DNA of 9,332 nucleotides from NCBI GenBank assembly GCA_031280495.1, contig JAITGT010000096.1, positions 1-9,332 of the forward strand, read 5' to 3'. Under the pieces are notes generated by a model. That model saw only the letters and a program-made list of their open reading frames with translations. It searched no databases and was not told the origin of the DNA. A program made the translations under genes and the position numbers. Position 1 is the first letter of the stretch. Every line of letters begins with the position of its first letter. The stretch comes from Eubacteriaceae bacterium. GTDB taxonomy: Bacteria > Bacillota_A > Clostridia > Eubacteriales > Anaerofustaceae. Shown here piece by piece: positions 1 through 4,886 of the stretch.

Positions 1-416
1 CTCCGCGTCGTGACGGTTTCGCCTGGGCCATATTTTCCGCTTGCGGCGGCGGCGCCCACAAAGCCGTCCGGGCCTGCAGGCAGATTTGCCTCGCGGGACT
101 TGCGCATCCGCCTTTCCACGTCCCGCACGAATTTCAGCCCGTCCTTGCGCGGCGCGCCGCCCTTGGCGCGCGCCGCGCCATAGCGGGCCTGCCCCGCTTC
201 CGCGAGGTGCGCAAGCCGCTCCCTGCCTCCTGAGATCTGCTTGCCCATTCCCCTTTTTATCTCCCTTTTGACCGTTGACGGAGCCCTCCCGATCTCGCGG
301 GCAATCGAGGCAGGGCTAAGGCCGTGCCTTAGCCCTGCCTCGATTTTCACGCGCTCAGTCATGGACAAGTGGTTGAAATCCGGAGTTCTGATGGTATCAT
401 TGCAATAGTGGCTCAT
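1..416 (-). CDS. IS30-family transposase, N-terminal part (cut by window edge)
   Basis: Reading the minus strand from ATG at 416 gives 138 open codons that run off the left edge, so the C-terminal catalytic part is outside the window. The N-terminus begins MSHYCNDTIRTPDFNHLSMT. It is followed by a typical IS30 helix-turn-helix: TERVKIEAGL, then SPASIAREIGRAPSTVKREI at about residues 34-53. In IS30 elements this region binds the terminal inverted repeats; the DDE catalytic domain would lie beyond the edge. After it the chain is basic and Arg/Lys/Ala-rich, as in the linker of the family. The coding region is GC-rich compared with the AT-rich DNA just outside it (440-720), which fits an acquired element. 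No frameshift or stop is seen in the visible part, so I cannot tell whether the element is intact. Family assignment rests on recognising the HTH motif and is fairly secure. Confidence 0.85.
   Translation of the reverse strand, partial: MSHYCNDTIRTPDFNHLSMTERVKIEAGLRHGLSPASIAREIGRAPSTVKREIKRGMGKQISGGRERLAHLAEAGQARYGAARAKGGAPRKDGLKFVRDVERRMRKSREANLPAGPDGFVGAAAASGKYGPGETVTTR
303..345. repeat. 20-bp perfect inverted repeat with 3-nt loop, inside transposase HTH codons
   Basis: The left arm at 303-322 and the right arm at 326-345 (GCCTTAGCCCTGCCTCGATT) are exact reverse complements across 20 bases, separated only by CGT. The hairpin encodes the IEAGLRHGLSPASI segment of the transposase. A stem this long and perfect inside a protein-coding region is unlikely by chance. 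It would form a very stable mRNA hairpin about 70-115 bases into the coding region, close to the transposase start. It could act as a brake on transposase expression, or on transcripts entering from outside; that role is inference. Confidence 0.9.
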
Positions 417-630
417 TTCCGCCCTCACGCTTCATTTTTGTTGTAATCACATGATAGCACAAGGGGTCCCGAACGGGCCACTTTATTGTTGCAATTCAAT
501 TTTCAACTGACCATGTTAGAAAATTAGAAAATTTCACTCAAAAGTTCAAAACAAAAGGCTCGGAAAGTCGCTTCTCCAAAAGACTGTCAGACTGCGCCAT
601 CGCTTTATTTGCAATATGGTTTGCACGCAT

Positions 631-663
631 AGCGCCTTGGCGCAGCTTAGGCGCTGTTTTTTT
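631..663 (+). terminator. Plus-oriented intrinsic terminator with no visible upstream gene
   Basis: The 7-bp stem AGCGCCT (631-637) / AGGCGCT (649-655) has an 11-nt loop and is followed by G and a run of seven T (657-663). The orientation is plus, but no plus-strand gene precedes it in the window. It may end a small RNA, or a transcript that once came from the left of the IS30 insertion. Confidence 0.5.
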
Positions 664-716
664 GCTCCTAAACCACAGATAAAATAGTAAATGTAACAGA
701 TTTCCATTAACTATGC

Positions 717-763
717 AAAAGAGGGCTGCCGCAATAGATTATTTACATTTTGCGGCAGGCCCT
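717..763 (-). terminator. Probable terminator of the cobamide cluster
   Basis: The arms 722-734 and 750-763 pair over 13 bp with a single bulged G at 758 and a 15-nt loop. Read on the minus strand, the stem ends in CCCT and is followed by CTTTTGC (717-721), a short U tract. It lies about 80 bases past the stop codon of the last gene of the minus-strand cluster. The short T run makes this a moderate call. Confidence 0.55.
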
Positions 764-795
764 ATATAGAATGGGGTATAAGCAAGGAATGGCGC

Positions 796-835
796 AAGCG
801 CTATAAAGGCTTTACTGCCTGCGCAGCGCTTTTTT
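796..835 (+). terminator. Second plus-oriented terminator-like hairpin
   Basis: The outer stem AAGCGCT (796-802) / AGCGCTT (825-831) encloses an inner stem AGGC (807-810) / GCCT (817-820), and a run of T covers 830-835. On the plus strand this is a classical intrinsic terminator. On the minus strand it has no T tract, so it cannot serve the gene that ends at 840. It would block plus-strand read-through into the antisense of the cobamide cluster. Confidence 0.5.
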
Positions 836-839
836 CCTT

Positions 840-1700
840 CTAGTATCCATTGGACACTAACCCAATTCCGCCATCCGTCAATAAGCAGACGATTCGCTTC
901 CCTCGGTACTCGGGCCTTTTCGCCACTTTGTAGGATGCGCAAAGGGCAGCAGCGGATTCGTCTCCGATAATCAGGCCCTCAAGCTGGGCCGCCGCGTCGA
1001 TCTCATCCAAAACTTCATCCACTCCTGAAACTAAGAGCTCGTCATAGCTTTTGACATGGTTCTCCAGGACATATGCATCGTCTTCGCCGACTCCCGATTC
1101 GCTGGCTGCGCCGAAAACCCTAATCTCTGCCCTCTTTTCCTTAAAGTAGTGGTAAAATCCGCTTAAATCGCTGCCAAATGCGATGGGGGCTATGAATGCG
1201 TCAAGCATCCCGCTGCTGTCGCGCCAAATTTCTGGAGCAGCTGAATAGTATTGCGCATTTAGCTTCATCTGCCCAATATCAATGTATGTCCCGTGGTTTG
1301 CTTGGGCAAGCCGCCTGGCCTGGCTCTCGCTCTCTTCCGGTCCTCCAACTGCGCTGGACAGCTCTATTTCCCCGCCCATTGCGCGCACAATGCCTTGATT
1401 TTTTGTTTTTGATGTGTCAGGCATCACAACAGTAAAAGGCATGCCTTTGGAAGAGGCGTATAAAGCGAGGGATAGGCAGCTGTCGTCGAAGCTCCAGGAA
1501 AAAAGCGCTGATTTTTTGGGGATGCCTGCGCCCTCTAACTCTTTTGCAATGGCGTTTGCCACGCGATCGTGGGAAAGTGGATTGAAGAATTCCAGCTTTG
1601 CCAAGATGTCGCTGGATGCTAGATGCCGCTTTGCTAGGGCGTTAAGCCGCATGAGCGGCGTTTCGCCCACTAATTCAAGTGCAGAATTCGCTACCTTCAT
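840..1700 (-). CDS. Cysteine-synthase-fold protein lacking the PLP lysine (probable pseudoenzyme)
   Basis: 286 residues, close to the usual ~300 of O-acetylserine sulfhydrylases (fold-type II PLP enzymes). The start ATG at 1700 is chosen because the protein then opens with the family N-terminus (ALELVGETPLMRLN for the usual IGNTPLVRLN); an in-frame extension to a TTG at 1874 would run through a duplicated repeat. The fold is followable throughout: ILAKLEFFNP (32-41), VVMPDTSKTK (91-100), MGGEIEL (108-114), LDAFIAPIAFGSDLSG (166-181), and IVCLLTDGG (270-278). Every PLP-contact motif is broken. The lysine in the NPxxSVKDR motif is replaced, with a two-residue shortening, by NPLSHDR (His44). TSGNTG has become SFDDSC at about 70-75, and GTGGT has become FGSD. 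It is the last gene of the cobamide cluster, 155 bases after the phosphatase. No frameshift or internal stop is present, which argues against simple decay. It may be a scaffold or ligand-binding protein. The function is unknown. Confidence 0.85.
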   Translation of the reverse strand: MKVANSALELVGETPLMRLNALAKRHLASSDILAKLEFFNPLSHDRVANAIAKELEGAGIPKKSALFSWSFDDSCLSLALYASSKGMPFTVVMPDTSKTKNQGIVRAMGGEIELSSAVGGPEESESQARRLAQANHGTYIDIGQMKLNAQYYSAAPEIWRDSSGMLDAFIAPIAFGSDLSGFYHYFKEKRAEIRVFGAASESGVGEDDAYVLENHVKSYDELLVSGVDEVLDEIDAAAQLEGLIIGDESAAALCASYKVAKRPEYRGKRIVCLLTDGGIGLVSNGY

Positions 1701-1717
1701 AAGGGTTGGCTCTTTGC

Positions 1718-1739
1718 AGCGCCTGCGCCGGTAGGCGCT
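1718..1739. repeat. Hairpin in the leader of the cysteine-synthase-like gene
   Basis: AGCGCCT (1718-1724) pairs with AGGCGCT (1733-1739) across an 8-nt loop. It is the same 7-bp stem as in the terminator at 631-655. It has no T tract on either side. On the minus strand it sits 17 bases before the start codon at 1700, where it could limit ribosome access; no strong Shine-Dalgarno sequence is seen there. Confidence 0.6.
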
Positions 1740-1750
1740 TGCGCCCCTCT

Positions 1751-1784
1751 CAATTTTTCCGTGTTCCGCCAGTAAGCTGCTTTG
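1751..1784. repeat. 34-bp direct repeat, copy 2 (in minus-strand order)
   Basis: This copy is identical over 34 bases to 1821-1854. On the minus strand it starts CAAAGCAGCTTACTGGCGG and ends GAAAAATTG. The copies are 70 bases apart start to start, not a multiple of three, so the two would be read in different frames. This supports the stretch being intergenic rather than an N-terminal extension of the next gene. Confidence 0.95.
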
Positions 1785-1820
1785 ATGCGCTCCGAGTTCG
1801 CCCGCCTGGCGGAGTGCGAC

Positions 1821-1854
1821 CAATTTTTCCGTGTTCCGCCAGTAAGCTGCTTTG
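1821..1854. repeat. 34-bp direct repeat, copy 1 (in minus-strand order)
   Basis: Perfect match to 1751-1784. It begins one base after the stop codon of the phosphatase gene (1856-1858, minus). The 36-base spacer between copies (1785-1820) holds a CCGCC-x-GGCGG palindrome around 1803-1813. Identity ends sharply at both borders, which suggests a recent or selectively maintained duplication. Confidence 0.95.
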
Positions 1855-1855
1855 C

Positions 1856-2473
1856 CTACATCGAGTCCAGGCAAACCCTGCGCACTTTAAGCGCTTTGGA
1901 TGCGCCTTTAGACGTGCTCACGTCAAATACATAGCCTTCGCCATGCTTTGGCATGACTTCATATATGTGGCTCTTCCAGTCCCCTGTAAGGTAACGATAC
2001 AAAAAGCTGATTGTCCCCCCATGGGAAATGAGCGTTATTGACTGAAACTGCCTTTTGCTGGCGTCATCTGCAGTCCACTCAAAGCCGCGTATGACCCGGG
2101 AGAGAAACTGGTTGTTGCTTTCGCCGTTCGGGCAGGCGTAGTCCCCAGTTTGGTCCGCTCTCCAGTTCATAAATTCCCCACTTGCCATTAGTTCGCTGTT
2201 TGACTTCATTTCGAAATCCCCAAAATTGTATTCTGACAAAAGTGGGACAGGCGTTGAGGCTACGTCTCCAAAGAGGATCTGCAGCGTTTGGAGAGTGCGT
2301 TTCATGCCGCTTGTATAGTGCCATTCTGTGTCCATATAAATGCCGGCTGCCTTTTTTTCAATAAGTAGCCGCATTCCGCCTTCTGTTACAGATCCGTCGT
2401 TTGTCCCCGAAAACAGCTTCTTCTCGTTTGCCTCTGTCCTTCCATGCCGGACTGCCTGGATAGTAAGGGTCAT
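1856..2473 (-). CDS. cobC: Histidine phosphatase, CobC-like (alpha-ribazole phosphatase)
   Basis: 205 residues of the phosphoglycerate-mutase-like histidine phosphatase family. Visible catalytic features are the phosphohistidine motif VRHGRT (His10), Arg59 in SGMKRT, acidic residues in LLSEYNFGDFE (81-88) and the second histidine in ISHGGT (His151). In a cluster with cobU and cobS the likely reaction is removal of the 5'-phosphate from alpha-ribazole phosphate or from adenosylcobalamin phosphate, finishing the nucleotide loop in the cytoplasm. The ATG at 2473 is preferred over an upstream in-frame start at 2497: it puts RHG near the N-terminus as in the family, it has GGAGAG about 8 bases upstream, and its ATG overlaps the TGA of the previous gene (ATGA), indicating translational coupling. 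Sequence alone does not fix the substrate of this broad family; the operon context does most of the work. Confidence 0.85.
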   Translation of the reverse strand: MTLTIQAVRHGRTEANEKKLFSGTNDGSVTEGGMRLLIEKKAAGIYMDTEWHYTSGMKRTLQTLQILFGDVASTPVPLLSEYNFGDFEMKSNSELMASGEFMNWRADQTGDYACPNGESNNQFLSRVIRGFEWTADDASKRQFQSITLISHGGTISFLYRYLTGDWKSHIYEVMPKHGEGYVFDVSTSKGASKALKVRRVCLDSM

Positions 2474-2847
2474 TTTAGGCGCTCTCCAATACCGCAAAAA
2501 ACGCGGTAAACACTGTCTGCCCGGCGCGAAAGCAGTTGCATGATCTTACCCGCGCATTCTCGGTATTCGCGGTTTTCTTTGCCCATAGGTACTAGGCCGC
2601 AGCATACGTCGTCTATCACAACCACTTTGTCCCGAAAGCTGTCTAAATGGCTGGTGACGAAAGCAATGGGGTTTTTTCCGCTTAAAACCTGGCCATAGAC
2701 AAATTCATGGAAGCGGTTTATAACAGGCCTGCCGAAGCTAAGCTCTGTTTTATCCGAGCAGGCAAACATGTCTTCCACGGAATATCCGAGCGAGCTCACC
2801 ACAAATTCTGTCTTTCCTTGGTAAGCTCCGCCAAACACCAATATCAT
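2470..2847 (-). CDS. Short CobU-like P-loop protein (adenosylcobinamide kinase/guanylyltransferase relative)
   Basis: 125 residues, against about 180 for standard CobU. It opens with a Walker A motif, GGAYQGKT (6-13), and has a Walker-B-like VVVIDD (75-80). Its C-terminal half follows the CobU end closely: GLVPMGKENREYRECAG (84-100), a run matching xxxRRADxVxRV, and CGIGERLK at the terminus. The middle of CobU, with the conserved guanylylated histidine region and the LLD/E-xxT loop, is missing. Short forms of this kind occur, as I recall, in clostridial cobamide clusters and are usually annotated simply as CobU. The start is secure: GGAGG sits 5 bases before the ATG at 2847. It lies 54 bases after cobS and overlaps cobC by four bases. 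Since a full-length CobU homologue is also in the cluster, this one may be an accessory subunit, a kinase-only enzyme or a salvage-specific paralogue. Confidence 0.75.
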   Translation of the reverse strand: MILVFGGAYQGKTEFVVSSLGYSVEDMFACSDKTELSFGRPVINRFHEFVYGQVLSGKNPIAFVTSHLDSFRDKVVVIDDVCCGLVPMGKENREYRECAGKIMQLLSRRADSVYRVFCGIGERLK

Positions 2848-2901
2848 TATTTCCTCCTATTGGGCATTCATTCGCAATTGCGCCAGCTTTGGAACACTGG
2901 C

Positions 2902-3684
2902 CTAGAGGAGGCTTTGCAACTGGGCTGCAATGGGCGCTGCGAAGTATATAGCGGCCTCTGTCAAAACGATTGTCGCCCCGATGATATCCCCATTAATGCC
3001 GCCCAGTTCTTTACGAGCTGTATTAGCCACAACATAGCCTAAAGCTGCGCCTACGGCGAAAGCCACTGGTGTCAGCCTGCCTGCTTCAAAGGCGGCCAGC
3101 AGCGCCGCCAGCGTGCTTGCCGTCAGCATGGAAAGCCTGTGGTACTCTGAAGCGCCTTTGGTAAAAAAGCGCATTAGTGAGCTTGTTTCCAAAGTGGGCA
3201 CGGAAAACATCAAAAAAGCCGCCCAGGCGCGGGAAAAGGCCGGCGCCAGAACGAGGATGAAATCAAGGTCCTCAGAAGCTCCCAGCCATGCCTTAATTGA
3301 GGCAAAAAGGCAGACAAGCAGAAGGCCAGCGGCAACAACGCTAAATGCCCCTGTGTTTGAGTCTTTTAGGATTCGCAGCTTTCCTTCGCGGTCCCTCGAA
3401 GACAAAAGGCAGTCCACAGTGTCCATGAACCCGTCCCAGTGCAGAAAGCCGCAAACGCAAAACAGCGAAAGAAGCGCCATTGCAGCAAGAGGATCTGCTG
3501 AGGCAATCCCATAGCATGCAAGAACGCGGCAGGCCTTCACAGCCAAAAAAGAGGCAATTCCGCAAACGGCCCCAACGACCGGAAGAAAAATAGCCGCATT
3601 TGCGCCTTGCCGTTCGTCCCACGCAAAATTGCGAACGGGAATTTTTGTAAACATGCTGATGCAGATCAAGAATGGGATAAGCAT
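2902..3684 (-). CDS. cobS: Adenosylcobinamide-GDP ribazoletransferase (cobalamin synthase)
   Basis: CobS joins adenosylcobinamide-GDP to alpha-ribazole (phosphate) at the membrane. The family signature is clear: FLHWDGFMDTVDCLLSSRDREGKL (His82, Asp84, Asp88, Asp91), followed by ILKDSNTGAF (105-114), the usual metal-binding D-x-x-D stretch and KD-x-x-x-G motif. The rest is several hydrophobic segments (about 31-50, 65-82, 115-135 and onwards), as expected for a multi-pass protein. From ATG 3684 it has 260 residues, near the family's ~250, and opens MLIPFLICISMFTKIPV, like the family 'FLTRIPV' start. That ATG has no obvious ribosome site. An in-frame TTG at 3804 has GGAGAGG 10 bases upstream and would add 40 residues, and a TTG at 3720 is a third option. 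The 5' end is therefore uncertain; identity is not. Confidence 0.9.
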   Translation of the reverse strand: MLIPFLICISMFTKIPVRNFAWDERQGANAAIFLPVVGAVCGIASFLAVKACRVLACYGIASADPLAAMALLSLFCVCGFLHWDGFMDTVDCLLSSRDREGKLRILKDSNTGAFSVVAAGLLLVCLFASIKAWLGASEDLDFILVLAPAFSRAWAAFLMFSVPTLETSSLMRFFTKGASEYHRLSMLTASTLAALLAAFEAGRLTPVAFAVGAALGYVVANTARKELGGINGDIIGATIVLTEAAIYFAAPIAAQLQSLL

Positions 3685-3877
3685 TGCGAAATGGATGCAG
3701 GAATTTGCATGCCAGTTCAAAGCGCTATCGGAAGCCGCCTTTCGCCAAGTGCGCGTTGAGGCCTTGCGCTTGGCCCAGCATTTGGGAATCTGGCCGGTCT
3801 GCAATTCGCGGCAGCCTCTCCTTTCAAATATGATTTGCTAAAAGAATGCCTGCTCAAAAGGCAGAAGCAAAAGAGGG

Positions 3878-4489
3878 CTAAGCGTCCATTCGGAAGGAGC
3901 TTTCTTCCGCCAGGCGGTTGAATTCTTCCAAAACCGGCGCAAAGTCTGTGCCAAGAGTGTTTTTGTGGATCTTCACATTGGCGTAAGTGCACTCTATGAC
4001 TGCGTCACTGAAGGAGGCAATTGATAAATGCGCCTTTCCGAGAATAGAGCGGTAGCGCTCAATCTCAGGGGAGTAGCGTTCGGCATCCGAGAATATGTAG
4101 TCGCTGACAATGATCAGATCGCCCGCTGCGTCTGACAGCGCCTTTATCTCCTTGGGAATGTCATCGCTTCGAATGCGATTCACAACATCGTTGTCGCTAA
4201 AGAGAATATTCATAACGTAAGAAGTCACACTGTCGAAGAGGACGATGTCACCTTTTGCAAAGCCGGGCGCTTTTGAAGCAATGTCGTAACCTTCCTCCAC
4301 AGCTTCGAACCCCCAGCCATCCCTCTCGAGCCGGTGCCTGGCAACGCGCTTTTCGTCTTCTTCGTCAACTGGGACCATTGTTGCAAAATAGAAAAGCTTT
4401 CCTTCCCTTATTGCGCTGAGTCGAATAGCCAATACTTGGGCTAACATGCTTTTTCCGCTGCGGGATCCGCCTAAAATGAGTGTTACCAC
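3878..4489 (-). CDS. cobU: Adenosylcobinamide kinase / guanylyltransferase, divergent C-terminus
   Basis: 203 residues from a GTG at 4489. CobU phosphorylates adenosylcobinamide and then transfers GMP to it through a phospho-guanylyl-histidine. Seen here: Walker A GGSRSGKS (7-14), LFYFATMVPVDEED (32-45, the usual YIATA-x-x-D), RVARHR with His52 matching the family's guanylylated histidine, and VLFDSVTSYVMNILF for the LLDxxTxxxxNLL loop. The C-terminal third is diverged: where CobU normally has NEVGxGIVPE, this has SDYIFSDAERYS, although the trailing pattern (SDAVIECTYANVKI) still aligns. GTG 4489 is chosen because GGAG lies 5 bases upstream and MVTLILGG is a typical CobU start; ATG codons at 4522 and 4528 would add 11-13 residues that do not resemble the family. 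It is the first gene of the cluster, 189 bases before cobS as called. Confidence 0.85.
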   Translation of the reverse strand: MVTLILGGSRSGKSMLAQVLAIRLSAIREGKLFYFATMVPVDEEDEKRVARHRLERDGWGFEAVEEGYDIASKAPGFAKGDIVLFDSVTSYVMNILFSDNDVVNRIRSDDIPKEIKALSDAAGDLIIVSDYIFSDAERYSPEIERYRSILGKAHLSIASFSDAVIECTYANVKIHKNTLGTDFAPVLEEFNRLAEESSFRMDA

Positions 4490-4529
4490 TGCCTCTCCAT
4501 TCTGCCGGCGCTTGGCTTGCATATGCAAA

Positions 4530-4542
4530 ACCCATGATGGGT
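4530..4542. promoter_or_regulatory. 13-bp palindrome in the cobU leader
   Basis: ACCCATGATGGGT is a perfect odd palindrome (6+1+6) lying between the cobU promoter and start codon. With a 1-base centre it is better as a protein-binding site than as an RNA hairpin. A second inverted repeat, ATTCCT/AGGAAT with a 2-base centre, lies nearby at 4580-4593. No regulator can be named. Confidence 0.4.
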
Positions 4543-4625
4543 GTGCTAGAAACAGAGGGAACGCTTCTCAGGTGCCGCGATTCCTCAAGGAATGGTTCGC
4601 CTTTGCTTCAATTGAATCGGACTTA

Positions 4626-4654
4626 ATTATAATATATCGGTTTTTGATTGTCAA
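4626..4654 (-). promoter_or_regulatory. Consensus sigma-A promoter of the cobamide cluster
   Basis: On the minus strand TTGACA (4654-4649), exactly 17 bases, then TATAAT (4631-4626): both boxes are perfect. Transcription would start near 4619, giving a leader of about 130 nt before the GTG at 4489. That leader is too short for a complete cobalamin riboswitch and shows no B12-box-like sequence. Such a strong core promoter implies either high constitutive expression or control by a repressor. Confidence 0.85.
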
Positions 4655-4731
4655 AGCTTAACAGAATGCGGCAAAACATGTTTTTTTCGGCTTGAGAGCC
4701 GTTAAAATTGTTAATTCTTTGGGAATCGAAT
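4655..4731. promoter_or_regulatory. Shared region between divergent promoters, with two palindromes
   Basis: The 77 bases between the two opposed -35 boxes contain AAAACATGTTTT (4673-4684), a perfect 12-bp palindrome, and CGGCT-TGAG-AGCCG (4688-4701), a 5-bp inverted repeat. Neither is followed by a T tract in a direction that would make it a terminator of a visible gene. A regulator bound here could affect both the cobamide cluster and the divergent membrane-protein gene. Confidence 0.35.
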
Positions 4732-4760
4732 TTGAAGCCAATTCTCAACTATGATATAAT
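4732..4760 (+). promoter_or_regulatory. Putative sigma-A promoter of the 733-residue membrane protein
   Basis: TTGAAG (4732-4737), a 17-base spacer, then TATAAT (4755-4760). The -10 is perfect and the -35 matches 4 of 6. Transcription would begin near 4767, leaving a ~120-nt AT-rich leader before the ATG at 4887. The leader contains a small palindrome, ATCAT-A-ATGAT, at 4810-4820. Confidence 0.65.
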
Positions 4761-4886
4761 AATACAGCTGCACTGCTTTGTAAATTAGGTTATAATTATT
4801 TAATTATTTATCATAATGATGACAGTTTCCGATCGGTGCGTTCCCTGCGACGAGCTATTACCCAAATCCGATAAAGGCGAAAAATA

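Larger units (their letters stand above)
1..510 (-). mobile_element. IS30-family insertion sequence, left part only; outer end uncertain
   Basis: The element must include the transposase start at 416 and its leader. IS30-type ends usually lie within about 100 bases upstream of the transposase start. The stretch 481-510, which on the minus strand reads TTGAAAATTGAATTGCAAC near 490-510, is a plausible terminal inverted repeat. The other end and the target duplication are not in the window, so the boundary is an estimate. A small hairpin (CCCG/CGGG around 468-477) lies between that putative end and the gene. Confidence 0.45.
417..839. other. Gene-free stretch between IS element and cobamide cluster
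   Basis: I find no convincing coding region on either strand here. The part at 440-600 is AT-rich and contains the likely outer end of the IS30 element. The rest holds three terminator-like hairpins, listed separately: one in minus orientation that suits the cobamide cluster, and two in plus orientation with no visible plus-strand gene upstream. No tRNA, SRP RNA or T-box signature was recognised. Confidence 0.6.

Noticed and set aside
41..271. 76-residue plus-strand Arg/Pro-rich frame
   Set aside because: Shadow of the GC-rich transposase coding strand; composition typical of an antisense frame.
540..663. Known structural RNA (tRNA, SRP RNA, T-box) ending at the 663 terminator
   Set aside because: No tRNA cloverleaf, SRP core or T-box sequence could be recognised; kept only as a possible unknown small RNA.
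739..942. 67-residue minus-strand open frame
   Set aside because: It overlaps the 3' end of the cysteine-synthase-like gene in another frame and runs through both terminator hairpins; no motif or ribosome site.
1701..1874. In-frame N-terminal extension of the cysteine-synthase-like gene to a TTG at 1874
   Set aside because: It would run through two out-of-phase copies of a 34-bp repeat and a hairpin, and overlap the cobC stop. The family N-terminus fits the ATG at 1700.
3717..3992. 91-residue minus-strand frame bridging cobU and cobS
   Set aside because: Overlaps both genes out of frame and has no conserved pattern; the cobS and cobU reading frames explain the DNA.
4490..4700. Cobalamin riboswitch upstream of cobU
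   Set aside because: The leader from the consensus promoter is only ~130 nt and no B12-box-like sequence was seen; checked because the cluster makes it likely.
4790..4804. PerR/Fur-like AT-rich box (TTATAATTATTTAAT)
   Set aside because: Several mismatches to the consensus in a stretch of nearly pure A/T, where such matches arise by chance.
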